Of a stretch of DNA of 64,000 nt, positions 38,301-45,450 are shown piece after piece. How positions within the stretch are numbered: the first letter of the stretch is position 1; every line of letters begins with the position of its first letter. Source of the stretch: Nyssa sinensis (Eukaryota > Streptophyta > Magnoliopsida > Cornales > Nyssaceae). The notes under the pieces were generated by a model. That model did not search any database and was not told where the DNA came from. It was given only the letters and a program-made list of their open reading frames with translations. The stretch lies in the NCBI GenBank assembly GCA_008638375.1, contig CM018032.1:1862001-1926000 (forward strand). Direction: 5' to 3'. The position numbers and the translations under genes were made by a program.

Positions 38301-39440
38301 ATGTAAAAGCTCCTTTTTAATAATGTGTTTGGGTTTCAATGAAAGTGGTCAAGCATTATTGTTGATTACAAGTTACTCTCAGTTGAGTCTCTGGTGCTTG
38401 TTAGGGAAAAATATTTTATATCATAACGAAACTATAGGAGAGCGTAAGCTATTTATGTAAAAGTCCATTCTAACAATGTGTTAAGGTCTTGGCTAAGAAG
38501 TACGGACACTCTATTTTAGCTCACGTGTCCATGTCGGACACCAACATTCTCAGACACTTTCCGTACACGTGTCCAGACACTTGAATCATGGATGTTAATG
38601 ATTAAATGAAGAAGTTCTTTAATTTTTATTTGATAACTTTGTTATTTTAATATCTTAATAATATTTTTTAAATGTGTGTTTTATGCCAAGTATAATTGAA
38701 ATAACATTAAGTTTTTATTATATGGTCATATAAAAAATAAAAAATTTATATATATTCAACGTGTCTCTAATGTGTCCGTGTCCTACTTTTTTGAAAAATA
38801 ACGTGTCTGCGTGTCCGTGTCGTGTCGTGTCGTATCCGTGTCCCATGTCCGTATCCGTGCTTCTTAGGGTCTTAGTGAAATTGGCCAAACATTATTGTTG
38901 ATTATAAGTTGCTCTCAATATACAGGTTCCATTTATATAAAGCAATGGGCTATGATTTTCACTTTTTTTTTTTTGTGTAAATCTTTAAAAGGGTTTATAT
39001 TCTTTGATGAAGCCCCCTAAGTTATATAAACATTTTGTAGTCATGAAAAGTGTTCATTCATTGCTTTTTTTGCCTTTGAGTTTGAAGTTCATTTTTTCTA
39101 GGACCACTTCCTTTTTTCAAAGCATTTTGGGGATGCCTTGCTTCAAGGTGAGCATAAGTAAACCTTTTTAAAATATTGGTTGCTTCAAACCCCAAAAGCA
39201 AACATCAAGCACACCACAGAAATGCGGTGGCTGAGAAAGACAGCATTTGGAGGGGTGTCTGTACAATTCATACGGACCAATCCTTACGGACAGTCTCAAA
39301 ACATCTCCTGATCTGTTCTGCTGCTGTTCCCGGTACTCCTTTTTGTTATTAGTTAGGCTGAATGGAAGAAAAAGAAAAGAAGAGAAAAAGGAGAGAATTA
39401 GCAGTCACTTTAGATTGATGACTGATGCCATGTTTGGTGG

Positions 39441-39477
<37 letters not shown>

Positions 39478-42400
39478 AGAGAGAGAGAGAGAGAGAGAGA
39501 ACCTGGACCTGGAATGCTCTCCTCTTTAAATATTGTTAGTTACAAATATAAAATTTTAAAGTTACTCCTCCACTTCCAGAGTTACCACAATTCGCCACCC
39601 CCCTCAATGAATTGCAATTTTGATCGCACGATCCCAATTGTGGATTACTCGAAATCCGGTATGCAATTATTGACGTTGCAGCTTAAAATATCAAAAGACT
39701 CGATAAAAATTATGCAACAACATGATGTATATTTAAATATGTATACACACACATATATATACAAACCTGCACTACGATCAGCCATACATAATAAATTTTT
39801 TGATTTTCTATCAACACGTTTTGGACTTTCAATGAAAATTCTATCATCAATAAACCATCGCAATGAAGATTGTCTTAGGGAAGACAGGGGAAGGAAAATT
39901 TTGGGGAGTTACATCTAAAAGAAATTCGGGGAATAAATGGGAATCAAAGGTCGTTGGGTTTGCTAAGAGAGATTTGAAGAATGATAAACAAATTTGGGAA
40001 ATCATTTACATTTCCGATTCAATTTAAAATGAGGTATTCATGCATAACTACCCACAAATTAATTGCCAAGTATTATAAATATTATTTTTAATGTTCCACG
40101 GAGATTATTACGCCAACTAAAATTTGTTTTCAATGTTCCATCTCATGAGAGCGGTGCGTATAATTAAAATAATAATAAGAATAATGATAATAATACAACT
40201 AAAAAAATGTATGAGATATTGACAACAAAACTTTATGAGCAATTGTTTGTTATATTATGAGTTCAAATTTCCTCAATATTCATGTGGATATTATTACAAA
40301 TACGATCCAAGTGTTACACGTTCCAAATAAACGTATTTTGTTCCAACAATGTGATATGAAAAAAAATCAACGTACCACGTTTCAGAAGATCTACATTCCC
40401 GCACATGCTCCTCATACCTGTAACATTGTACCCCGCTAACTTAATTTATTTCTCTACATATATATAGTATGTTAAGGGGAGGTAACATGTATGAGCAAAG
40501 CATTGAAAAAATATTAGTTTTTTTATTCAGACAAATGTTATAGTAGTGGCAGTGCATCTGCATGGCAAACTAGATTGAGAAATGGTTTGCCGCAGTCAAT
40601 GGGTTCCAATTCCATTTGTAATGCTGACATGGTGAGATTTTATCTGAAACTTGACAGGTACATTTGAGCTGTAAAGTCATTTAAATTGAATTTTTCCTAA
40701 GATATTTGAGACACTGCCACACAATTAAAGGGTTTTTTTTTTTGTTAATGATATTGTGAGGAAGAAAGTGCTGTTATATGTGTCTGATTTCTGTCAGATA
40801 CCTGTTATTAACCTGATTCTCGAATGGTTCAATGATTTGACTGTTTAGAAGAGCAACCTTCAGATCCGTCATATCTGATCTCAACCTAGTTAGTTGGTTT
40901 CGGTTAAATATGTTTTCCATTGGCACCCTTACTTGTAGGTTTCAAGTACCAAAAGAAATGTATAACAAAAAATTATTCAATAAAGTGAGGGGAGCACCTT
41001 ATGTGGAAAGAGCTACTACATGATATAAACTGTATATTCATGCTAAAAGTGATACATAAACTTTCTATATGTCACTAATATGTATGAATTTACTGCTATG
41101 GAGTATGTCTAATTACTAGTGTGCATATTACTTGCTACCGTTGTGTATGTACCCTTTTCTATCAACTAGCTACTCACTAGTCTATTGATTAATTTGTTGT
41201 TGCTAGAAGGAAACACATTAAAGTGTTTTTGAGTTCTGTGCAATTGAAAGCTTTTTCTTTTATGGTTCAGCAATATGATTGATTTTAGCCATTCCACTAA
41301 ACAATAGTTCATTGCTTTCTTTAGAGTAATATTTTCATTTGTTTAATTGATTAATAAAAGTGCCAATGGATTTTTTTAATTATCTCTAACATGTCTTTTT
41401 CTAAGAATACTCTCTTCTCAACTGAAATTTTGAGTTCTCCAATACTTGGTTTTTATCCTCATAATTATGGGTGTAATTACTTTTGATCCTAAGAATTATT
41501 GGTATCATAGCACTATGATAATGGAGCAGACATTAATTGCTTGTTTTAATGTTCTTTTAATCATTCATTTAGGCACCCAAAATCCAACGTGTACATGGTG
41601 GAAAGTCATCTAGATCACCAGGTGGTGTTCCTCAGCAGTCACCAAGTAGCCAATGGGATAGCATCATCAAATTCTTGGATTCTCTTATGAGTCGTTTACG
41701 TGGAAATCATGTATGTGTCAAATATTCTTTACCTCTTTGAATGCTTTTGAATTTTATATGTTTTCTTGAAGTTCATGGTTGGTGTGAGCTGTGTTTTTAT
41801 TCATCATATTCTATTTTATTTTCAAGCTGCTTTTGTGTCATATGTGCTGCAACTTGCTGCATGATTTATGATTCATTTATTACGTATCCCCATTTGTAAT
41901 GCTATGATTAGTGTAATTGTTTTGCTTTATAAAAAACAAAACAAAAAAACAATATGGTACTCTTAGGTCTAAACTACTAGGAATGTATGTACCAACTTAT
42001 GCATTTGTACTTGCATACTGTTGATGGAAAGATTTGTGAGTAGGATGTTCATACTGGAGTGAAGATTATACGTAAGATTTTCCATTCTTGATAAACTTGT
42101 GATAGTGTCACGGGAGAGAATCTGAGGTGATCTTAGTAAGGGAGGAGAAAGAGTGGGGCGCAGCAGAGGTCGCTGAGAAATAAACAACAGTGGTGAACAA
42201 CCTTTTTTCACAAGAGAGGATTGCATTACTCAATAGTGGTTCGAGCATGGTCCACATGAATATCTAGGCCACTCATCTCCCCAACTAGATTGGTTGTGGA
42301 TTAGTCAAAATGGATGTGACCGTTTTAGAGAAGACCATGACGGTATGGTGTGAGATGACTAGACCCAAGAGTGGAATATTTTGGGCCCGGGTTCCTGCAT

Positions 42401-45015
42401 CACTGCATGTGTAGGAGTCTAGCGAAAGATGGGGGATGGTCAAGTCCATCAATGATCGGTCGTCTTTGCTGATATGGATGCAAAGCATTTAATGCGTACC
42501 AAATACAGCAGTGCCTGCTGCTGTCTTGTTCATTACGGACCTGTTATCCCTAGAAAGACCAGAGAATGTCGCGACATGTAGACCAAGGAATACTCTGGTG
42601 AACTCAAGGCCCTATCCTCCAATCCACGTATCCCTTGGAATTCTGCAATGGACTATGGTGTGGCACCCAAAGCTGCACCATACTCGCACACTGGGCTTGA
42701 AGAGCCTCGTAAGGTGCCCCAACCTTAGGCATGGATGTGAATTGCATGTGAAGCAGGCTTAAGGGTGTAAAGATTAGCTCTTCCTTGGGAGATGCAACTT
42801 ACAGCGAGGTTGCCTTGACTCTAGAGAGCAGGCAACCTCGTGGTCCCCATTGCCTGAGTCTATGCCAAAGTTCAAGAACCGACTTGGACACATCACCATA
42901 TTAGCAGTGAGTGTGCCATGAGTGTGCCATGGGATGACTAGGTAATGTGTGGCCCAAGTTTTGCACTTTTATGACTAACTTCCTTGTTGGCATTGTTGTG
43001 AGACTGTCATGTGTTGCATAGAATCATATACCAACATCGACTTCAGTTTCTCTCTCAAACTTTTTAGGACTATTCTGTATTGATTGCTCACTACTTGTTC
43101 CCTCATTGTTTGTATGCTAGTTTTCATGCACTTGAGCTCTGGTCTATACAGAAGATTCATTCTTAAAGTTCTTAGATGATTGAATAGCTTTTCATAATTA
43201 AAGGTTGACAAGTAGAAAAATTTATTAGTTTCTTCACGTATTTTCTTGTCTGAATGAGGGTATGTGTGCATTAGTTTATTGTTATTCACGTATATTCTTG
43301 TCTGAATGAGGGTATATGTGCATTAGTTTATTTCTATTGAACTTGCCATCTAGATTATTTGGTGCGAGATCTGTGTTTGAATAGTGTATTTCATCAAAAA
43401 AAAGTAATGGCATCACCATTACATTATTTCGCTGGAGTAAAATAAAAAGGAAAATGTTACTCTCACTAGTAAGTTCTACAAACTTCTTTTCCAAACTGAT
43501 GTGGGATTGTGTTGGAACTGTCATGTTAACTCCTGATTCAAAGACAATAAAAAAGGAAAATGCTTCTCTCACTTAGAAATTCTACAACCTGCTTTTTCAA
43601 ACTGGTGTGGGATTGTGCTGTAACTACTACATTAACCCTGATTCAAAGACAAGATATTCATAAGACCAATCATATCACCGCCACATCAGTTTGCAAGGCA
43701 AGTTTGTAAAACTTTTTTAGTTTTTATTGTATTACTCAAGTGAAAATTCTACAGTCAAGTTATATGATGCTACTTGATGGTTTTAGAAAAAGCTAAAAAA
43801 GAATATCCAATTATTAAATTTGTAACCCAAAAATGCACTTCCAGGTACCTTCATTTTTTATCCGTAAGCTCACTACTCAGGTTTTTTCCTTCATCAATAT
43901 TTCACTTTTCAACAGGTATGTGATCTTTTCTTCAGAGTATCCTATCATATTTTCCGAAATTGAATTATAATTTTATGGTTTGTGCTATTGAGCTGAAATT
44001 TATTTCCAGTCTTCTGCTGCGACGAGAATGTTGTACATTTTCAAATGGAGAATATGTGAAATCTGGTCTAGCGGAACTGGAGAAATGGATAGTCAGTTCA
44101 AAGGAGGAAGTAAATACAATTTTCTCTTTGCTTGGCAAATATTTCCTGCAGAACTTAAACTATAAAGACATGCATACATGGATCTAAATTATTGTTAAAT
44201 GTAGTTTGCAGGAACCTCTTGGCATGAGCTAAATTTTATTAGACAAGCTGTTGGATTTCTGGTATAAGTCTACGCTGCTATTGAGATCTTACTGTAAAAC
44301 TTTATATCTGTGTTTTACTTATGCATCTTACAAATCGGTTTATTAAGGTGATTCATCAAAAGAGGAAGAAGTCTCTGGAAGAGATAAGGCAGGATCTGTG
44401 TCCGGTATGATCTTTTTAGACAGCTGAAATTTAGGCCTTTATTTCGTCCTCATGTTCTACTTCTCTTCCCATCATTATTGACTTGAGAAAACTTTTCCAA
44501 AAATTTCTATTGGCCAGGCATTGACTGTCAGGCAAATCTATCGAATAAGTACCATGTACTGGGATGACAAATACGGCACGCAGAGTGTGTCAAATGAGGA
44601 AAGTTTTTAAGCTCTTTTCCTACCTTGTGCTAACTGTTACCATAATCTTCTTGATTTCTGAAAATTGTTTGGTTTGCAGGTTGTTGCTCAGATGAGGGAG
44701 ATTTTGAACAAGGACTCTCAGAATCTAACGTCAAATTCATTCTTGCTGGATGATGATCTGAGGTAAACTTGTACCTTTTCCCCTACCATATTATTTGGAA
44801 TAGTTCTTTTTATATCACTCGACTCTCGTAATTCATTTCATCTAAAATTTTCATTTCCTCTAAAAAAGGAACTAATATTTTTCTGTTGCAGTATTCCATT
44901 CTCTACAGAAGACATATATATGGCGCTACCTGCAATAGATCCTTTAGATATTGTGCTCCCAACATTCTTGTCGGAGTATCCTTGTGCACAATTTCTGGTG
45001 GAACGTTCAAAGTAA
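9957..45015 (+). CDS. Class XI myosin heavy chain, C-terminal half (15 exons, 5' incomplete)
   Basis: Actin-based motor that moves organelles and vesicles in plant cells; the part seen here is the cargo-binding tail. Exons: 9957-10096, 10416-10527, 10724-10774, 10868-10957, 11187-11357, 27339-27488, 31935-32111, 41573-41710, 43845-43915, 44010-44109, 44205-44261, 44348-44404, 44518-44598, 44680-44762, 44892-45015. They total 1602 nt, 533 residues plus TAA, with no internal stop or frameshift. Residues 1 to about 70 are heptad-like coiled coil ([17 protein letters not shown]). Residues 132-533 are the globular tail, with hallmarks such as [33 protein letters not shown] and YWDDKYGT. Family membership is firm from these motifs; the XI subtype is not resolved. 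No motor or IQ exon was found upstream in the window, so the 5' half lies outside it. All donors are GT except the one after 44598 (GA). Confidence 0.93.
11600..12979 (-). mobile_element. Outer L1-type LINE, 3' part (LINE A, segment 1)
   Basis: Minus-strand frames resemble the C-terminal region of plant L1 ORF2. [15 protein letters not shown] lies at about 12970-12930, and a zf-RVT-like stretch with LRKAYGR is near 12400. The same LINE resumes at 23288 in the same orientation: the block before HLIAW continues across the copia insertion at 12980-23287. The 3' UTR-like part (11800-12050) has the AT-rich phrase typical of LINE ends. Stops throughout; non-functional. Confidence 0.55.
13301..14127 (+). 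pseudogene. LINE C ORF1 (DUF4283-like gag)
   Basis: An open stretch at 13301-13681 (127 codons) encodes [19 protein letters not shown], then [11 protein letters not shown] and [19 protein letters not shown]. This is the pattern of the DUF4283 domain in ORF1 of plant L1 LINEs, an RNA-binding chaperone-like protein. It continues with stops and frame changes into 13783-14127, a proline- and glutamine-containing spacer. A stop at 13679 and the copia insertion at 14356 break it. Confidence 0.55.
14356..14598 (-). repeat. 3' LTR of copia D
   Basis: 243 bp, about 98% identical to 19136-19382. TTTTG at 14351-14355 flanks it outside and a polypurine tract inside. Confidence 0.93.
14608..16040 (-). 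pseudogene. Copia D reverse transcriptase and RNase H
   Basis: 461 uninterrupted codons from 15993, preceded by [16 protein letters not shown] in the same frame back to a TAA near 16040. RT motifs are [65 protein letters not shown] and the catalytic YVDDIILT. RNase H motifs are [34 protein letters not shown] and [14 protein letters not shown]. It ends just before the polypurine tract. The domain itself looks intact, but the upstream stops prevent a full polyprotein. Confidence 0.93.
16584..17507 (-). pseudogene. Copia D integrase
   Basis: About 308 codons. The HHCC zinc-binding part is [11 protein letters not shown] with [10 protein letters not shown]. The rve core has the catalytic D in HSDLRGPS, a second D in [11 protein letters not shown] and E in [15 protein letters not shown]. 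The C-terminal copia part follows ([18 protein letters not shown], then [20 protein letters not shown]). The frame closes with TAG after VTFF, at a place where copia elements normally read on. All three catalytic acids are present. Confidence 0.9.
17532..17900 (-). pseudogene. Copia D aspartic protease and gag-pre-integrase region
   Basis: [12 protein letters not shown] at about 17857-17822 is the Ty1/copia protease active site (DSG). It continues through [12 protein letters not shown] and [15 protein letters not shown], then [20 protein letters not shown], the usual linker to integrase. An in-frame TAA lies near 17885 upstream, and the frame closes at 17532, just short of the integrase frame. 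In intact elements this is one polyprotein. Confidence 0.85.
18093..19097 (-). pseudogene. Copia D gag
   Basis: 334 codons from [13 protein letters not shown] at 19097, 38 bases inside the LTR. It carries the gag signature [20 protein letters not shown], then [25 protein letters not shown], and later [13 protein letters not shown] and [19 protein letters not shown]. It ends in a zinc-knuckle-like [14 protein letters not shown], where the second cysteine is replaced by tyrosine, followed at once by TAG. The start is well placed: the first ATG after the primer site. Gag packages the RNA copy in an active element; here the frame to protease is closed. Confidence 0.9.
19136..19382 (-). repeat. 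5' LTR of copia D
   Basis: 247 bp; on the minus strand it begins TGTGAAAATCCC. The primer-binding site is directly inside, and TTTTG follows outside at 19383-19387. Confidence 0.93.
19870..21380 (+). pseudogene. LINE C ORF2 remnant: endonuclease start fused to post-RT region
   Basis: 19870-20085 opens [19 protein letters not shown] and CLPETKME, the first two motifs of the APE-type endonuclease. The next recognisable block (20087 on) is already past the [21 protein letters not shown], then [12 protein letters not shown]. At 20800-21050 comes the zf-RVT region ([48 protein letters not shown]), then [15 protein letters not shown] near 21215. The fingers and palm, including FADD, are missing. 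Stops at 20567, 20935 and about 21150. Confidence 0.7.
21480..22481 (-). pseudogene. Gag remnant of copia element B
   Basis: The minus-strand start at 22481 reads [18 protein letters not shown] followed by [20 protein letters not shown], the N-terminal gag signature of Ty1/copia (a hydrophobic residue, G.NY..W). Downstream, a [10 protein letters not shown] zinc-knuckle-like stretch lies near 21735, with a stop just before the final cysteine. Frameshifts and stops separate the pieces. Gag forms the virus-like particle in active elements; this copy is dead. LINE C begins where protease would follow. Confidence 0.6.
23288..26880 (-). mobile_element. Outer L1-type LINE A, segment 2 (RT and endonuclease), split by a hAT-like element
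   Basis: On the minus strand the endonuclease part lies at about 26700-26330 ([47 protein letters not shown]), preceded by FQRVSRSVW. After the hAT-like insertion 24667-26105 it continues with [14 protein letters not shown] near 24650, then RT ([17 protein letters not shown] near 23980, [12 protein letters not shown] near 23850). It runs down to 23288, where copia B interrupts it. Many stops; dead. The 5' boundary near 26880 is approximate. Confidence 0.65.
24667..26105. mobile_element. hAT-like non-autonomous DNA transposon, 1.44 kb
   Basis: A perfect 8-bp target duplication, CCTCCAAG, lies at 24659-24666 and 26106-26113. Terminal inverted repeats start CAAGGATCAAAATATCGT (left) and CAAGGAACAAAATATCGT (right, reverse complement). 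The left two thirds are extremely AT-rich; the right 500 bp is GC-richer and carries TTTCG/CGAAA repeats. There is no transposase. The 8-bp TSD and CA-start TIR point to hAT. The open frames at 25591-26174 overlap each other on both strands and are not believed. Confidence 0.85.
26880..27338. other. Intron end before myosin exon f
   Basis: AT-rich, with a T/G homopolymer tract near 27050-27084 (a run of G). No gene is seen. A short direct repeat (CTCAATCAAACAATGTT at 26777 and 26815) lies just upstream. Confidence 0.4.
27339..27488 (+). CDS. Myosin XI exon f (globular tail)
   Basis: Fifty codons, phase 0 at both ends, bounded by TTTCAG and GTGAGT. It encodes the conserved tail block [20 protein letters not shown] followed by GFLTATSQ. 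It joins in frame to exon e across a 16-kb intron packed with nested retrotransposons, and to the next exon across 4.4 kb. The exon is intact, with no stop codon or indel. I place it by the order of conserved blocks in the family: INDVLK, then the YWLSN block, then the KSPFK block. Confidence 0.92.
27900..29310 (+). mobile_element. Old, shrunken LTR-retrotransposon remnant
   Basis: A polypurine-like AAAGTGGGGGAGAA at about 28910-28923 is followed by TGTTGCAAAGCATC, the start of a right LTR (28924 to about 29300). A diverged left counterpart lies at about 27900-28270; shared phrases include AGGTTTTAGG/AAGTTTTAGG, GAGC/GGGTTGTAGTGGCAG-type text and TAGTAATAGGA. About 650 bp of internal DNA has only broken frames. 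No primer site or TSD could be fixed. Confidence 0.45.
29335..30359. mobile_element. hAT-like non-autonomous element, 1.03 kb
   Basis: A perfect 8-bp TSD, TAATTCTT, lies at 29327-29334 and 30360-30367. The ends are imperfect inverted repeats rich in GGGC/GCCC (left TAGGGCTGCAACTTGGGC, right ..CACCCGGGTTGCCCACC), and GGGCTTGGGACAGGC recurs inside both ends. No transposase. The 60-110 codon frames inside have no recognised domain. Confidence 0.8.
30498..30657. mobile_element. Small palindromic MITE
   Basis: About 160 bp. The left end TATCGGCCATTACGTAACG and the right end (reverse complement TATCGGCCGTTACATAACG) pair, and an inner palindrome CACACCGATATATCGGTGTG lies at about 30579-30598. Subterminal CGTTAC repeats resemble hAT MITEs. 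No clear TSD; the ends are flanked by CATG on both sides. Confidence 0.65.
30660..31934. other. Ordinary intron sequence
   Basis: AT-rich, ending in the acceptor CACTTAG at 31928-31934. No repeat or coding sequence was recognised. Confidence 0.5.
31935..32111 (+). CDS. Myosin XI exon g (globular tail)
   Basis: Fifty-nine codons, phase 0 at both ends, bounded by CTTAG and GTGAGT. It encodes [13 protein letters not shown], then [20 protein letters not shown], then [18 protein letters not shown], the best-conserved segment of the plant myosin XI tail. The intron downstream is 9,461 bp and holds a decayed copia element, two hAT-like MITEs, an AT-rich TIR element, a LINE fragment and a SINE. Confidence 0.94.
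32245..32345 (+). repeat. Fragment of the CAGTG hAT MITE family
   Basis: GTATAGTTAAAGGGGAAAGG followed by CGCCCTTAAGACCTT resembles the inverted right end of the intact element at 32794-33307 (AGTTAAAGGCGAAAGG ... AAGGTCTTA). Only one end is present. Confidence 0.5.
32794..33307. mobile_element. hAT MITE with perfect 8-bp TSD
   Basis: 514 bp. TSD GCCAAGAT at 32786-32793 and 33308-33315. TIRs CAGTGTTGTTAAAG (left) and CAGTGTAGTTAAAG (right, reverse complement) differ at one base. Subterminal GGCGA/TCGCC repeats are dense near the left end. It is inserted in the RT of copia F. No coding capacity. Confidence 0.9.
34191..34852. mobile_element. AT-rich TIR element, about 660 bp
   Basis: The left end AGTCGACTCTCTTATAATT and the right end (reverse complement AGTCAACCCTCTTATAATT) match with two differences; TTAATTATAA-type palindromes continue inward. 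No TSD could be read with confidence. A partial second copy of its left end lies at about 45648-45735. Non-coding. Confidence 0.75.
37250..37590. other. Intron stretch without recognised features
   Basis: It lies between the gag side of copia F and the LINE fragment. It may include the degraded leader or LTR of copia F, but no primer site or LTR pair could be shown. Confidence 0.4.
37590..37870 (+). mobile_element. 5'-truncated L1-type LINE (same family as LINE C)
   Basis: The frame 37610-37790 reads [20 protein letters not shown], then [18 protein letters not shown] and SFVDFLGS, nearly the same as 21210-21370 in LINE C. The shared 3' end ..GTTTTTGCCCTTGTTGCCC.. runs into a TATCAAAAAAAC tail. 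A typical 5'-truncated insertion. Confidence 0.8.
37911..38095 (+). repeat. tRNA-derived SINE
   Basis: GGGGTTTAGCTCGGATGGG gives an A box (TAGCTCGGATGG) and CCAAGTTCAAGTCCC a B box about 35 bases further on. A tRNA-unrelated body and a TA-rich tail follow. It cannot fold as a normal tRNA and sits in an intron, so it is a SINE rather than a tRNA gene. Confidence 0.65.
38238..38934 (+). repeat. 157-bp tandem duplication, second unit split by a MITE
   Basis: Unit 1 is 38238-38394 and unit 2 is 38395-38492 plus 38876-38934, both starting TGCTTGTTAGGGAA. With the MITE and one copy of its TSD removed, unit 2 is also 157 bases. Shared phrases include ATAGGAGAGC, TATGTAAAAG and CATTATTGTTGATTA. Confidence 0.75.
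38493..38867. mobile_element. hAT-like MITE, 375 bp
   Basis: TIRs CTAAGAAGTACGGA (left) and CTAAGAAGCACGGA (right, reverse complement). Flanks GGTCTTGG (38485-38492) and GGTCTTAG (38868-38875) form an 8-bp TSD with one mismatch. Both subterminal regions are crowded with GTGTCC/GGACAC motifs in alternate orientations, the last part as CGTGTCGTGTCGTGTC. Confidence 0.8.
38935..41572. other. Intron sequence with microsatellites, otherwise unrecognised
   Basis: AT-rich intron DNA with short ATA and TA runs (e.g. near 40165-40195). No conserved coding sequence or element ends could be established. It ends in the acceptor CATTTAG at 41566-41572. Confidence 0.45.
39449..39500 (+). repeat. (TA)n(GA)n microsatellite
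   Basis: About 12 TA units run directly into about 13 GA units. They create the isoleucine/tyrosine and arginine/glutamate runs in the large false frame 39247-39918. Confidence 0.9.
41573..41710 (+). CDS. Myosin XI exon h (globular tail, serine-rich loop)
   Basis: Forty-six codons, phase 0 at both ends, bounded by TTTAG and GTATGT. It begins [18 protein letters not shown] and ends [19 protein letters not shown]. The CIQ|APK junction with the previous exon and the [18 protein letters not shown] junction with the next are the expected continuities for the family. The intron downstream is 2,134 bp. Confidence 0.92.
42100..42960. other. GC-richer unrecognised block in the 2.1-kb intron
   Basis: Base composition rises well above the neighbouring intron, with text such as TGGGCCCGGGTTCC and TGTCGCGACATG. 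Short frames occur on both strands but none carries a motif I recognise. It is probably an inserted repeat; no TIR, LTR or TSD was found. Confidence 0.35.
43236..43333 (+). repeat. Short tandem duplication (about 57-bp period)
   Basis: CACGTATTTTCTTGTCTGAA is repeated as CACGTATATTCTTGTCTGAA, each followed by TGAGGGTAT.TGTGCATTAG. Two units, nearly identical. Confidence 0.85.
43438..43660 (+). repeat. Two-unit tandem duplication (about 110-bp period)
   Basis: AAAAAGGAAAATG..CTCTCACT and TGTGGGATTGTG recur, each unit ending GATTCAAAGACAA. The units differ by several substitutions and small indels. Confidence 0.8.
43845..45015 (+). CDS. Myosin XI exons i-o: DIL domain and C-terminus
   Basis: Seven exons (43845-43915, 44010-44109, 44205-44261, 44348-44404, 44518-44598, 44680-44762, 44892-45015) with introns of only 81-129 bp. 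They encode the DIL-domain core: [101 protein letters not shown] and VVAQMREIL. The C-terminus ends [15 protein letters not shown] and TAA at 45013. All phases agree. The intron 44599-44679 begins GAAAGT instead of GT; reading through it reaches TAA within four codons (EESF stop), and a GT at 44587 would give an in-frame loss of four codons (VSNE). Confidence 0.93.
44599..44679 (+). promoter_or_regulatory. Non-canonical GA-AG intron in the myosin gene
   Basis: The family's protein continuity (SVSNE followed by VVAQMREIL) places the donor directly after GAG at 44598, but the next bases are GAAAGTTTTTAAG. The acceptor TTTGCAG at 44673-44679 is normal. The nearest frame-preserving canonical alternative is GT at 44587-44588, which removes four residues. 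A donor point change, a sequencing error or a true GA-AG intron could all give this picture. Confidence 0.6.
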
Positions 45016-45450
45016 ATGTTCCCCACCTTGCAACTTGGAAAGCATTGTCACTTAATAGTGGAGAGAGGCTATAGCTTATTTGGAAGGGCTACAGATCCTA
45101 GAGGCATAAAAGAAGCATCTCTCAGACACTGGGAAAGTGGTGAGAAAAAACTTGTGAAAAAGGGGGAGGCATTCATTGGGAATTTGATTAGAACTCTAGG
45201 AGGGTAGGAAGTAGTAGTAATAGTTGTAATTGAATGCATAGCAACAGGCAACAGGTAAGAATTGGCTTGGCTTAAAAGGCTTCCTCTTATTTTTATGAAG
45301 CTTGTCCTTTTAAGCTGTGTACATGTACATTATCATTCTCATGTTGTATTCCACTTCTCTTCTGTTTCTCTTTTTCATTCTTCTTTTTCTTCTTGGTATT
45401 ATTATTTTTATTATTTTATTTGTGTATAATTACAATGTGCAATAGATAAA
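45016..45450 (+). other. Probable 3' UTR of the myosin gene
   Basis: The sequence after the TAA is AT-rich with no conserved coding potential. AATAAAA-like signals lie near 45440-45462, a reasonable polyadenylation zone. The exact end cannot be fixed from sequence alone. The small frames at 45016-45251 match nothing I recognise. Confidence 0.4.

Noticed and set aside
39247..39918. 223-codon open frame on the + strand
   Set aside because: Its middle is the translation of the (TA)n(GA)n microsatellite, the rest has no domain, and it lies in a myosin intron.
45016..45251. Small coding frames just after the myosin stop
   Set aside because: No motif, and the position fits the 3' UTR.
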